Counted from the first letter of the stretch, positions 8,254-17,226 are shown. The stretch: 64,000 nucleotides of DNA from Thermococcus guaymasensis DSM 11113 (GCF_000816105.1 NZ_CP007140.1:310001-374000); one strand, 5' to 3'. The notes: a model not told the origin generated them from the letters alone. Numbers and translations are program-made.

Positions 8254-8655
8254 ATGTACGCCGAAAACTATAAAAGATTCCTGGAGCTTATAGACAAACT
8301 GCGAGAGTTCGAAGGTGCCCTCATCGTGGAGGGCATGCGAGACGAGGTGGCTCTGAGGAATCTGGGGGTCAGAGCGGAGATAATAAGGCTATCACGATTA
8401 CCGCTTGCCGAAATCGCTCTCATTGCCTCACAATACCGTGAAGTCATGATCCTTACCGATTTCGACAGGAAGGGTGAAGAGCTCGCTAAGAAGCTCGTTT
8501 CATATCTTGAGGGCTACCCGTGCCGGGTAGACACTGAGACTAGAAGGGAGCTCAAACACATAGCAAAGAAGGACATCAAGGGCATAGAAGAGCTCTACGG
8601 GCTCTATAGAAAAATCATCTCCGTTTCTGACCCCCGGTTGGAGGGGTTTCAATGA
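8254..8655 (+). CDS. Small Toprim-domain protein
   Basis: A 133-aa protein that is essentially one Toprim fold: the conserved Glu in ALIVEGMRDEVAL and the DxD-like LTDFDRKGEELA are the metal-binding motifs shared by primases, topoisomerases and RNase M5. The start is the ATG at 8254 after GGTGGGCGAGG; the TTG eighteen bases upstream is rejected. Its stop overlaps the first possible dnaG start (ATGA), so the two genes form one unit. The RNase M5-like size suggests action on nucleic acid, but the substrate is not known. Confidence 0.85.
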   Translation: MYAENYKRFLELIDKLREFEGALIVEGMRDEVALRNLGVRAEIIRLSRLPLAEIALIASQYREVMILTDFDRKGEELAKKLVSYLEGYPCRVDTETRRELKHIAKKDIKGIEELYGLYRKIISVSDPRLEGFQ

Positions 8656-10019
8656 AGAGGAAGAAGCACGTCCTGCATCAGATTTTGTCCGAAAAGAGGA
8701 AGGCAGAAAAAATAAGGGGTGGTAACATGTCAGCCAAAGATGAATTTGGGACGACCAAATACATCATCTACGCCGAGTTTGAGGCAAACGGCGTTGTTGA
8801 AAGGCCTGACGTTGTCGGTGCTATTTTTGGTCAAACTGAGGGTCTTCTCGGAGATGACCTCGACCTGAGGGAACTCCAGAAGACAGGGAGGATAGGAAGG
8901 ATTCGCGTTGAGGTTCACACAAAGGCTGGAAAGACATATGGAACGATAACGGTTCCATCGAGCCTTGACAGAGTTGAGACTGCAATTCTCGCTGCTGCGC
9001 TAGAAACAATAGACCGTGTGGGCCCTGCTGAGGCTCACATAAAGGTTCTCCGTATCGAGGACGTCAGGGCGACCAAGAGGAAGTACATAATCGAGAGGGC
9101 CAAGGAGATACTGGAGACCCTCATGGAGCAAGAGATCCCAGAGACGCAGGAGCTCACTGAGGAGGTCAAGAAGGCCGTCCGCGCCAAGGAGCTCATCGAA
9201 TACGGCCCAGAGAAGCTCCCAGCCGGGCCTCACGTCCCGTTTTCGGACTCCATCATCGTAGTTGAGGGCAGGGCTGACGTGCTGAACCTGCTCAAGCACG
9301 GCATAAAGAACGCGATAGCGGTAGAGGGAACATCGATTCCGGAGACCATCATCAAGCTCAGCAAGGAGCGCATTGTTACGGCCTTCACGGACGGCGACCG
9401 TGGTGGAGAGCTCATTCTCAAGGAGCTCCTGCAGGTTGCAGACGTTGACTACGTGGCAAGGGCACCGGAGGGCAAGGAAGTCGAGGAGCTCACCAAGAAG
9501 GAGATCGTCAAGGCCTTGAGGAGCAAGATCCCGGCTGAGCAGGTCATAACTGAGATGTTCCACAAGGGCAAGAACTTCTACGAGATACTGAGGGAGAAGG
9601 AGACGGCCAAGAGCGAACCGATCAAAGAAGTTAAGCCCCCTACTCCCGCTCCGAAGCCCGAGCCAAAGCCTCATCCTGTGGAGCAGCCGCCGAGGGAAGA
9701 GAAGATAATAAGACCCATACAGCAGACCAAGAGTCCGGAGATAGAGAAGTTCGGAAAGTTCATAGAGCGCGTTAAGAAGGAGCAGACCGCCATACTCCTC
9801 GACGAAAACATGAACGTTATCGTTGAAATCCCGGTAAGGGATCTTCTCACTACGATCTCAAGCAGGGAGAACATCTACGCCATAGTCTTCAATGGAATAA
9901 TCACCCAGCGGCTCATAGACATAGTCAGCGAAAACAACGTCCGCTACCTCGTGGGAGCGAGGAAGGCTAACGTCGTCAGAAGGCCGGTGAACCTTAAGAT
10001 CCTGACCTTTGCTGAGTGA
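8652..10019 (+). CDS. dnaG: Archaeal DnaG-type protein (exosome-associated, Toprim)
   Basis: Up to 455 aa. The central Toprim domain holds IIVVEGRADVLNLL and VTAFTDGDRGGELI, followed by a Pro/Lys-rich linker (about residues 320-355) and a C-terminal domain. Archaeal DnaG has weak primase activity, but its best-documented role is as an RNA exosome subunit that recruits poly(A)-rich RNA. Two starts are possible: 8652, which overlaps the upstream Toprim gene by four bases, and the ATG at 8727, which has the better site (GGGGTGGT) and gives 430 aa. The second may be the true one. Confidence 0.93.
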   Translation: MKRKKHVLHQILSEKRKAEKIRGGNMSAKDEFGTTKYIIYAEFEANGVVERPDVVGAIFGQTEGLLGDDLDLRELQKTGRIGRIRVEVHTKAGKTYGTITVPSSLDRVETAILAAALETIDRVGPAEAHIKVLRIEDVRATKRKYIIERAKEILETLMEQEIPETQELTEEVKKAVRAKELIEYGPEKLPAGPHVPFSDSIIVVEGRADVLNLLKHGIKNAIAVEGTSIPETIIKLSKERIVTAFTDGDRGGELILKELLQVADVDYVARAPEGKEVEELTKKEIVKALRSKIPAEQVITEMFHKGKNFYEILREKETAKSEPIKEVKPPTPAPKPEPKPHPVEQPPREEKIIRPIQQTKSPEIEKFGKFIERVKKEQTAILLDENMNVIVEIPVRDLLTTISSRENIYAIVFNGIITQRLIDIVSENNVRYLVGARKANVVRRPVNLKILTFAE

Positions 10020-10078
10020 TTTTCTCATCTTTCCTTAACTTTATAACCCCTCTGCCTCTTCTTTTTGCGGTGGTGTTA

Positions 10079-11797
10079 ATGGTCGAGGAGTTAATCTTGA
10101 AGTACGCACTCATCAACGCCTACACCCACAAGGGAAAGGCAAACCCCAAAGCGGTTATAGGAAAGGTTCTCGGAGAGAACCCGGAGCTGAGGCCGAAGGC
10201 GAAGGAGATAATCCCGCTCGTGAACGAGATAGTCGAAAAGGTAAACCAGCTTTCCCTTAAGGAGCAGGAGGCCAAGCTGAGAGAACTCTACCCGGAGTTC
10301 TTTGAGGAGAAAAAAGAGAAGAAGGAAGAGAAAAAGGGACTCCCACCGCTCCCGAAGGCCGAGAAGGGAAAAGTCGTTACCCGCTTCGCGCCCAACCCCG
10401 ACGGTGCCTTTCACCTCGGAAACGCCAGGGCGGCGATACTGAGCCACGAGTACGCGAGGCTCTACAATGGCAAGTTCATACTCCGCTTCGACGACACGGA
10501 TCCCAAGGTCAAGAGGCCTGAGCCAATTTTCTACGAGTGGATTAAGGAAGACCTCGAGTGGCTCGGCTTCAAGATCGACGAAATACACGTAGCAAGCGAC
10601 AGGCTTGAAATATACTACCGCTATGCGGAGAAGCTGATAAGGATGGGCAAGGCCTACGTCTGCACCTGCCCGCCGGAGAAGTTCCGCGAGCTCCGAGATA
10701 AGGGAATAGCCTGCCCCCACAGGGAGGAGCCGGTCGAGGTCCAGCTGGAGCGCTGGAGGAAGATGCTGAACGGCGAGTACGGGGAAGGGGAAGCGGTCGT
10801 CCGGATAAAGACCGACCTCAAGCACCCCAATCCAGCGGTTAGGGACTGGCCCGCTCTGAGGATCATAGACAACCCCAACCACCCAAGGACGGGCAACAAG
10901 TACCGCGTCTGGCCCCTTTACAACTTCGCCTCCGCCATAGACGACCACGAGCTGGGCGTTACGCACATCTTCCGCGGGCAGGAGCACGCGGAGAACGAGA
11001 CGAGGCAGCGCTACATCTACGACTACCTCGGCTGGGAATACCCTGTTACGGTTCATCACGGCAGGCTGAGCATTGAGGGCGTTATCCTCAGCAAGTCCAA
11101 GACAAGAAAGGGCATAGAGGAAGGTAAGTACCTCGGCTGGGACGACCCGAGGCTCGGAACGATTCGCGCTTTAAGAAGGCGCGGTATAAGGCCGGAGGCG
11201 ATAAGGGAGCTCATCATCGAGGTCGGCCTCAAGAGAAGCGACACGACGATAAGCTGGGACAACCTCGCGGCCATAAACAGGCGCATAATCGAGCCGATAG
11301 CCAACCGCTACTTCTTCGTCGCCGACCCGGTTCCGATGTATATAGAGGGTTACGACAAGGAGTTCGTGGCCGAGATTCCACTCCACCCCGACCATCCAGA
11401 GAGGGGCGTTAGAAGGCTCAAGTTCGTTCCAGGAAAGCCCGTCTACGTCTCGAAGGACGACATGGAGCTCTTCAAGCCAGGGAACTTCGTCCGCCTGAAG
11501 GACCTCTTCAACGTCGAAATCCTTGAGGTCAACGAGGATGGCATAAAGGCAAGGTTCCACAGCGTTGAGTACGAAGTCGCCAGGGAGAACCGCTGGAGGA
11601 TGGTTCACTGGGTCACCGAAGGAAAGCCCTGCGAGGTCTGGGTTCCGGAGGGCGAGGAGCTAATTATCAGGAATGGCCTCCTTGAGAGCGACGCTGACAT
11701 AAAAGTCGATGACATCGTCCAGTTCGAGCGCTTTGGCTTCGTGAGAATCGACGAGGTAAAAGATGGAAAGGTCAGGGCGATCTTCGCCCACAAATAA
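10079..11797 (+). CDS. gltX: Glutamyl-tRNA synthetase
   Basis: A 572-aa class I aminoacyl-tRNA synthetase of the archaeal/eukaryotic GluRS type, charging tRNA-Glu (and usually tRNA-Gln for later amidation). The HIGH-like FAPNPDGAFHLGNA lies near residue 100, the KMSKS-like ILSKSKTRKGI near residue 340, and the C-terminal beta-barrel anticodon domain is present. The ATG at 10079 follows GCGGTGGTG; the frame is open a further 21 codons upstream, but those residues are not family-like. A T-rich tract follows the stop. Confidence 0.96.
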   Translation: MVEELILKYALINAYTHKGKANPKAVIGKVLGENPELRPKAKEIIPLVNEIVEKVNQLSLKEQEAKLRELYPEFFEEKKEKKEEKKGLPPLPKAEKGKVVTRFAPNPDGAFHLGNARAAILSHEYARLYNGKFILRFDDTDPKVKRPEPIFYEWIKEDLEWLGFKIDEIHVASDRLEIYYRYAEKLIRMGKAYVCTCPPEKFRELRDKGIACPHREEPVEVQLERWRKMLNGEYGEGEAVVRIKTDLKHPNPAVRDWPALRIIDNPNHPRTGNKYRVWPLYNFASAIDDHELGVTHIFRGQEHAENETRQRYIYDYLGWEYPVTVHHGRLSIEGVILSKSKTRKGIEEGKYLGWDDPRLGTIRALRRRGIRPEAIRELIIEVGLKRSDTTISWDNLAAINRRIIEPIANRYFFVADPVPMYIEGYDKEFVAEIPLHPDHPERGVRRLKFVPGKPVYVSKDDMELFKPGNFVRLKDLFNVEILEVNEDGIKARFHSVEYEVARENRWRMVHWVTEGKPCEVWVPEGEELIIRNGLLESDADIKVDDIVQFERFGFVRIDEVKDGKVRAIFAHK

Positions 11798-11799
11798 GC

Positions 11800-11816
11800 T
11801 TTTCTCTCTTCCTTTT
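11800..11816 (+). terminator. T-rich terminator after gltX
   Basis: TTTTCTCTCTTCCTTTT starts three bases after the gltX stop, a pyrimidine tract of the kind that ends archaeal transcripts. The convergent malP gene ends 55 bases further on. Confidence 0.4.
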
Positions 11817-11871
11817 GGTAGAGATTTCAAAAAGATTATCTTTCAGCCGGCTCAGATGAATAAAAAGGGAA

Positions 11872-14370
11872 TCAGTCAAGGCCAACCCACTTCACGAGGC
11901 CTAGGAGGAACTTGTGCGGGAGCTTCTCATGGTGAGGGTGTATTCTGAGGGCATAGTGCCAGCAGGGGTCTCCAAGGTGTCTCAGGGCGCTTCCGTGGTA
12001 GGTGTAGAGCCACTTGCCGTCTTCGAGCTTCTCGGGGTGCCTGAGCTCGACTATGTGGGGCCGTTCCACGGTGTAGCCCTCCGCGCGGACACCGTAGTAC
12101 AGCTCGACGCGGACGTCTTCCGGCTTAAGACCGTCGAGGTCAACGGTAACCTCAAGGCCTGAGCGGTCGTCAAGGACTTTAACGTCAACGAAGTTAACAT
12201 TCGGCCACGATGCGGTTACCCTGTCCTTCCACTCGGCTATCTCTTTTGCTCCCCTGTAGTTGTCCCTCGTGAGCCAGATGTAGTTGCTCATGGCCTTTGA
12301 GTAGAACTTGTCCATGTACTCCTTGACCATCCTGTGGGTGCTGAAGCGCGGGGCGATGCTCTTTATGCTCTCCTTCATCATGTATATCCAGCGCTCGCGG
12401 TTGTTGTAGTAGGTCGGAATGACTTCCTGCTCAAGGAGGTCGTAGAGGGCCTGTGCGTCCTTGGGGTCGTCCTCCTCATTCTCAGGCTCCGTGCTCTCCT
12501 CACCGATTACCCAGCCGTTCTTGCCGTTGTATCCCTCGACCCACCAGCCGTCGTAGATGCTCACGTTCAGGACGCCGTTTAAACCTGCCTTCATTCCGCT
12601 CGTTCCGCTGGCTTCCATAGGCCTGCGCGGGTTGTTGAGCCACACGTCAACACCGGCGACCATGAGCCTTGCGCTTCCCATGTCGTAGTTCTCCATGACG
12701 AATATCTTGCCCCTGAACTCCGGCATCCTGCTGACTTCATAGACCCTCCTGAGGAACTCCTTACCGCCCTCGTCCCTCGGGTGGGCCTTTCCGCCGAAGA
12801 CTATGTAGACTGGCCTCTCGGGGTTGCTGAGGATTTTCTTCAACCTCTCAAGGTCGCTCAGAATGAGTGTGGCGCGCTTGTAGGTCGCGAAGCGCCTGGC
12901 AAAGCCGATTATGAGGGCGTTTTCGTCGATGTCCGGGATGGGGTCGTCTATTCCGAGGCGCCTGTTCCTCTCCATGGCTTTTCTCCTAAGGAGCTCTATA
13001 AACTGTCTCTTCGCCTCAAGATGGGCTTCCCAGAGCTCTTCATCGGGAATTCTCTCAATCGCGTACCAGATGCCCTCGATGTTCGTGTGCTCGCGCCACA
13101 CCTTGCCGATGTAGCGGTCGAAGAGCTTCCTCATCTCGTTGTGGACCCACGTCATGGTGTGAACGCCGTTGGTTATGCCCTCGATGGGTATCTCATTGAG
13201 AGGCACACCAGGCCAAAGATCCTTCCACATGCGCTTGCTTACCTCGGCATGAAGCTTGCTGACGCCGTTTACGTAGCTGGACGTCCTGATTGCGAGGAGT
13301 GTCATGTTGAGCTGGTCGCCTTCCCTGCCGAGCTCCAGGAGTTCTTCCCTTCCCTCAAGGAACTTGGCGAGCCTCTTCTTGACTTCCTCAATTGGGAACC
13401 TGTCATGGCCGGCTGGAACCGGAGTGTGCGTGGTGAAGATTGTCGTTCCCCTGACGACGCTGAGGGCCTCTGTGAAGGTGAGGCCTTCCTCCATGAGCCA
13501 CGCTATCCTCTGGAGGTTTGCAAAGGCCGGATGTCCCTCGTTGAGGTGGACAACACCGGGCTCTATTCCCAGGGCCTTGAGGAGCCTCATTCCGCCGATG
13601 CCGAGGAGTATCTCCTGCTTTATGCGCTTGTCTATCTCGGCATTGTAGAGGTAGTCGCATATTGTCCTGTCTTCGGGGCTGTTCTCAGGAACATCGGTAT
13701 CGAGGAGGTAAATCTTAACCCTTCCGACCTGCACCTCAAAGGCTCTCGCGTAGATGATCCTATCCTCTACCGGGACTTCGATGAGGAGCCTCTCGCCGTT
13801 GCTGTCCAGTATGGGCTTAATCGGCATCTCCTCTGGCTTGTATTCGGGGAAAATTTCAATCTGGTTGCCTTTCTCGTCGATCTCCTGACGGAAGTAGCCG
13901 TGCTTGTAGAGAAGACCAATAGCTATGAACGGAAGGCCGAGGTCGCTCGCGGTCTTGACGTGGTCGCCGGCGAGGATTCCCAGGCCGCCAGAGTAAATCG
14001 GCAGGCTCTTGCTTATGCCGTACTCCATACAGAGATAGACTATGGGCTTGTCCCACTTGGGGTAGTTTGTCGAGAACCAGGTGGAGCGCGGGTTCATGTA
14101 AGCATGGAACTGGTCCATAACGAGTTCGTAGAGGTTCATGAAGTCATCGTCCTTTATGAGCTCCTTGAAGCGTTTTTCGGGCGTGTCAAGAAGGAGCTTA
14201 ACGGGGTTCTTGTATTCCCTCCAGTGCTCGGGGTCTATGTACTCCCAAAGCTTTGAGGCCCTCCTGTTCCAGCTCCACCAATAGTTGTAGGCGAGGTCAG
14301 CGAGCTCTCCGAGCGGGTACGGGAGCTTTTTCCTTATTGAATCCTGGGTGCAGGTGTCTATCTTGGCCAT
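11872..14370 (-). CDS. malP: Alpha-glucan (maltodextrin/glycogen) phosphorylase
   Basis: An 832-aa GT35 phosphorylase that releases glucose 1-phosphate from maltodextrins or glycogen. The pyridoxal phosphate lysine lies in GTSGMKAGLNG, with substrate-binding GGLGILAGDHVK and VHLNEGHPAF earlier. Archaeal members, like this one, are of the short MalP type without an N-terminal regulatory extension. The start is placed at the ATG five bases after GGTGGT; an ATG four codons upstream is less well placed. A TGM operator sits 13 bases upstream, predicting repression when maltodextrins are absent. Confidence 0.95.
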   Translation of the reverse strand: MAKIDTCTQDSIRKKLPYPLGELADLAYNYWWSWNRRASKLWEYIDPEHWREYKNPVKLLLDTPEKRFKELIKDDDFMNLYELVMDQFHAYMNPRSTWFSTNYPKWDKPIVYLCMEYGISKSLPIYSGGLGILAGDHVKTASDLGLPFIAIGLLYKHGYFRQEIDEKGNQIEIFPEYKPEEMPIKPILDSNGERLLIEVPVEDRIIYARAFEVQVGRVKIYLLDTDVPENSPEDRTICDYLYNAEIDKRIKQEILLGIGGMRLLKALGIEPGVVHLNEGHPAFANLQRIAWLMEEGLTFTEALSVVRGTTIFTTHTPVPAGHDRFPIEEVKKRLAKFLEGREELLELGREGDQLNMTLLAIRTSSYVNGVSKLHAEVSKRMWKDLWPGVPLNEIPIEGITNGVHTMTWVHNEMRKLFDRYIGKVWREHTNIEGIWYAIERIPDEELWEAHLEAKRQFIELLRRKAMERNRRLGIDDPIPDIDENALIIGFARRFATYKRATLILSDLERLKKILSNPERPVYIVFGGKAHPRDEGGKEFLRRVYEVSRMPEFRGKIFVMENYDMGSARLMVAGVDVWLNNPRRPMEASGTSGMKAGLNGVLNVSIYDGWWVEGYNGKNGWVIGEESTEPENEEDDPKDAQALYDLLEQEVIPTYYNNRERWIYMMKESIKSIAPRFSTHRMVKEYMDKFYSKAMSNYIWLTRDNYRGAKEIAEWKDRVTASWPNVNFVDVKVLDDRSGLEVTVDLDGLKPEDVRVELYYGVRAEGYTVERPHIVELRHPEKLEDGKWLYTYHGSALRHLGDPCWHYALRIHPHHEKLPHKFLLGLVKWVGLD

Positions 14371-14383
14371 AGCAACCACCATG

Positions 14384-14400
14384 TATCATCTCTGGTGATA
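14384..14400 (-). promoter_or_regulatory. TGM operator (Tgr/TrmBL1 site) before malP
   Basis: Read on the minus strand the sequence is TATCAC-CAGAG-ATGATA, one mismatch from the Thermococcales glycolytic motif TATCAC-N5-GTGATA. It lies 13 bases before the malP ATG and 16 bases downstream of TTTTAAAT, so it covers the expected transcription start. In this family such downstream placement marks glycolytic genes repressed by the sugar-responsive regulator. Confidence 0.85.
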
Positions 14401-14416
14401 CCTACTTGGTCTCTGC

Positions 14417-14424
14417 ATTTAAAA
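14417..14424 (-). promoter_or_regulatory. TATA box of malP
   Basis: TTTTAAAT on the minus strand, about 47 bases before the chosen malP start; the predicted transcription start (about 25 bases downstream) falls inside the TGM operator. Confidence 0.6.
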
Positions 14425-14478
14425 CCCTGTCGTTCGGCGTTTGACGAAGATAGTGAAAAGAAAAGTTGGGGAGAAAAT

Positions 14479-16353
14479 TCACTTCTCCAGGACAAACGGG
14501 CTTATGTAGTCGCCGTACTTCTCTCTGGCCTCAAGGAGGCGCTTCCTTTCCTCCTCAAGGATTTCAAAGAGCTCCTCCGGGACTTCCTTAACCTGCTCGC
14601 GGTAGATCTTCTCAATACGCTCGATCTTCGCAAGAAGCTCCGGAACCCTTATCGTGAACTGCTTCTCGTAGTCCTCCCTGCTGTAGTCCTTGTTAAGAAC
14701 CTGCTTGAAGAGCCTCTTCAGGTCTTCGTACTTCGGGATGTAGCCTATCGGCGTCTCTATCGCGTCAACGTCACCGTGAACCCTAAGCTCCATCCACTTG
14801 AGCCAGACGGCCTTGTCGAGCTTGTGGTTCAGCCAGTTGCCGTTCTCGTCGCGGAGGAAGTAGTTGACGGCGAATATCTTCGGCGCTTTCTTCAGCTTTT
14901 CTCCAAATTTCAGGTAGTTCTCGATGTACTCGCCGAGCGGGACGCTCATGAAGTCGAGTATGGCCATCGGGTTGAAAGCTCTGACACCTTCTTTTCCGAG
15001 CGTCGCCGCGGTCGTTTCGCTCTCAAGGGCGGCACCCATTGTAACGACGCCGTGCTTCCAGTCGAACGCTTCTCTAACCGGCGGCCACGTGTCCTTGTCC
15101 CTGCCGCCGAATATCATCCCGCCAATTTCTACGCCGCACGGGTTCTCAAGGGCTTCTAAATCCACGTTCGGGAAGTGCTCCAGGCTGACGGTAAAGCGGG
15201 CGTTCTTGTGGCTCGGCGGAATCTCGTTGCCCTCTTTGTCTCTCTTGCCCCTCCACCACTTTCCACTGTGGTTCTCGCCCTCATCGGGTATAGGCACGCC
15301 CATGTCATTCCAGTAGGGCTTTCCGTCCTTGACGAGGACGTTCGAGAAGATTATCTCGACGGGCGAGTGGAGAACCTTCCAGATTATTGGGTCGTCCTCT
15401 GGATTAACGCCCTGGATTATGCCGAAGACGCCCTTCTCGACGTTTGCACCGCGGGCGATGCCGTTGACTGGGATGATGAAGGTGAGGTCGTCGCCGACGA
15501 TGTTCTCCCATGGTATCATAGCGGTGGACGTCTTGCCACACATGCTCGGATATGCACCGGTGAAGTAGGTCTTTCTGCCGTTGGGGCCGTTGACTCTCAT
15601 TAAGAACATATGCTCGCTGAGCCACCCTTCCCGGACAGCCTTCTGAATTGTGAGCCGGAACGCGGGCTTCTTCAGACCGATGGTGTTGCCGCCGTACTGG
15701 GTGTTGACTGAGTACACTGTCTCATCAACGAGGTCTATGTAAATCCTCCTCTTGTCGAGGTTCTTGCTGGTCTTCCTCTCGTCGAGCTCTCCTGCGCTGT
15801 GGACAAATTTGAAAAACTTTGCGTTTCTTCCAAGGCGCTTGAACTCCTCGTAGCCCTTCCTGTAGAGGATGAACTCCGAGTGGGCCACGTAGGCCGAATC
15901 GGTGAGCTGGACGGCAGGAATCGTGAAGACTGAGTTCTTCGGTCCGAGGACGAAGAAGCATATGAAGAGCTCTTTTCCACGCATGATGCCCTTCATGAGC
16001 TCTTTAATTTCCTTCAGCCCCTCGTCCCTGTCCTTTGTGTTGAGGAAGGGGATTTTCTTTCCGCCGGGCACGAGAAGCTTGGTGTTGGCCTTGTCCCTCG
16101 CCTGGTCGTAGTAGTTGTCGTAGTGGACGGTGTGGTTCGGCGTTTCGAGCATCTTTTCCTCGCCGTAGTAGAGGGCCTTCCAGCGGACGTAGTGTTCGTC
16201 TTCCGGGCTGTCCGTGCAGACGAAGACTTTGTCCGGTTCGAGCCACTCAATCCATTCCGCCAAAAAAGCGTGGAGCTCCGGGTTGTTGATTGCCTTGATT
16301 TTCTCAAACTGTTCTCTAGGGAGGAGTTCCTTAAGCTTTTCAAGTGCCTCCAT
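14479..16353 (-). CDS. pckG: Phosphoenolpyruvate carboxykinase (GTP)
   Basis: A 624-aa GTP-dependent PEP carboxykinase, interconverting oxaloacetate and PEP at the entry to gluconeogenesis. The nucleotide-binding loop carrying the reactive cysteine reads AYPSMCGKTSTAMIPW, and the FAVNYFLRDENG segment follows in the C-terminal half. Length is as expected for the GTP family. The ATG is preceded by GGAGGCGG, and TTAAATTC lies about 55 bases upstream on the minus strand. It is upstream of and co-directional with malP, but malP has its own promoter. Confidence 0.96.
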   Translation of the reverse strand: MEALEKLKELLPREQFEKIKAINNPELHAFLAEWIEWLEPDKVFVCTDSPEDEHYVRWKALYYGEEKMLETPNHTVHYDNYYDQARDKANTKLLVPGGKKIPFLNTKDRDEGLKEIKELMKGIMRGKELFICFFVLGPKNSVFTIPAVQLTDSAYVAHSEFILYRKGYEEFKRLGRNAKFFKFVHSAGELDERKTSKNLDKRRIYIDLVDETVYSVNTQYGGNTIGLKKPAFRLTIQKAVREGWLSEHMFLMRVNGPNGRKTYFTGAYPSMCGKTSTAMIPWENIVGDDLTFIIPVNGIARGANVEKGVFGIIQGVNPEDDPIIWKVLHSPVEIIFSNVLVKDGKPYWNDMGVPIPDEGENHSGKWWRGKRDKEGNEIPPSHKNARFTVSLEHFPNVDLEALENPCGVEIGGMIFGGRDKDTWPPVREAFDWKHGVVTMGAALESETTAATLGKEGVRAFNPMAILDFMSVPLGEYIENYLKFGEKLKKAPKIFAVNYFLRDENGNWLNHKLDKAVWLKWMELRVHGDVDAIETPIGYIPKYEDLKRLFKQVLNKDYSREDYEKQFTIRVPELLAKIERIEKIYREQVKEVPEELFEILEEERKRLLEAREKYGDYISPFVLEK

Positions 16354-16487
16354 TTTTACCGCCTCCTGTTTCTGTTGGCCGGTGTATTAAAATAGTTTGC
16401 CAGTGAATTTAAGTACTCCGAAGAATATTTAAGGGCATCAGCAGACAAATTTTTGTTGGATTATGTAGGGGAAACCTTGAAAAGCGG

Positions 16488-16504
16488 TAACACTCACGGT
16501 GATA
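16488..16504 (+). promoter_or_regulatory. TGM-like operator before the phosphohexomutase-like gene
   Basis: TAACAC-TCACG-GTGATA differs from TATCAC-N5-GTGATA at one base. It ends 14 bases before the ATG at 16519, just ahead of the GGAGGTGG ribosome binding site. The distance to the start almost equals that at malP (13 bases). The same site lies about 75 bases upstream of the divergent pckG promoter and could serve it too. Confidence 0.65.
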
Positions 16505-16518
16505 TAGGAGGTGGTACC

Positions 16519-17226
16519 ATGGAGCTTTACTATTCCGAGAGATTCAACCCGGAGGAACTGGCTCTTCTAGGAAGGGCCATTGGAACAGTTGCCCACGGAA
16601 CGACCATAGTCGGAAGGGACGGAAGGGCGCTATCGAGGTATGGTAAGAGGGCTATGGTTGTCGGCATAGTCAGCACTGGATCCACCATAATGGACGTTCG
16701 CCTCATCCCTCTCATTGCCCTCAAGGACTTTGCACATAAAAAGGGTCTCCCTTTGGCTTATGTGTACTACCACCAGGGAGTAAGGGTTGAAGTAAACGGC
16801 TTGGACGTTGAAGAGGTAAGGGCCATTCTCGACAGCAGAAACTTCATTGAGGCTCACCCAAGTGATATAGGAGCAACAGTTTACTATCCAAACGCCCTCG
16901 ACGACTTCCTGAACGACCTGCTCAAGAAATATCGTTTCAAACTTGAGAAAAGAGTCCTTGTCGATGCCATGAATACTCCAGCGGTGCTGTTCTTCCCAAG
17001 ACTCTCGGAGGCTCTGGGGATGCAGGTTGATATAATAAACGACATGATGACCAGCTACCTGCCGCCCAAACCTAAGGAGGTGTTCCTGCACAAGCTTAAA
17101 AAAGAAAACTACGACTTTGGGCTCCGCTTTAGGCCGGAGGGCGTGGTGGAAGTACACGCAAACGGAGAGGAGGTTGAGTTCGGCAGTATGTGGACATTAA
17201 TGGAGTACTTGAAGAAAAACCTTTGA
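16519..17226 (+). CDS. Truncated phosphohexomutase homologue, probably inactive
   Basis: A 235-aa protein related to the first half of phosphoglucomutase/phosphomannomutase. The domain I landmark TIVGRDGRALSRYGKRAMV and the domain II segment VLVDAMNTPAVLFFPRLSEAL are clear. The catalytic serine loop (normally T-A-S-H-N-P) is replaced by YYHQGVRV, the metal loop (D-G-D-x-D-R) is replaced by FRPEGVV, and domains III and IV are absent. Known enzymes are about 450 aa. It is divergent from pckG and carries a TGM-like operator, so a regulatory or binding role in sugar metabolism is possible. The ATG follows GGAGGTGG. Confidence 0.8.
   Translation: MELYYSERFNPEELALLGRAIGTVAHGTTIVGRDGRALSRYGKRAMVVGIVSTGSTIMDVRLIPLIALKDFAHKKGLPLAYVYYHQGVRVEVNGLDVEEVRAILDSRNFIEAHPSDIGATVYYPNALDDFLNDLLKKYRFKLEKRVLVDAMNTPAVLFFPRLSEALGMQVDIINDMMTSYLPPKPKEVFLHKLKKENYDFGLRFRPEGVVEVHANGEEVEFGSMWTLMEYLKKNL

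Noticed and set aside
8730-9009. Minus-strand frames opposite dnaG
   Set aside because: They overlap the conserved N-terminal domain of dnaG and have no start signals or recognisable content.
12781-14256. A 491-codon open frame on the plus strand opposite malP
   Set aside because: It is antisense to a clear phosphorylase, has no family features, no ribosome binding site, and arises from codon bias of the real gene.
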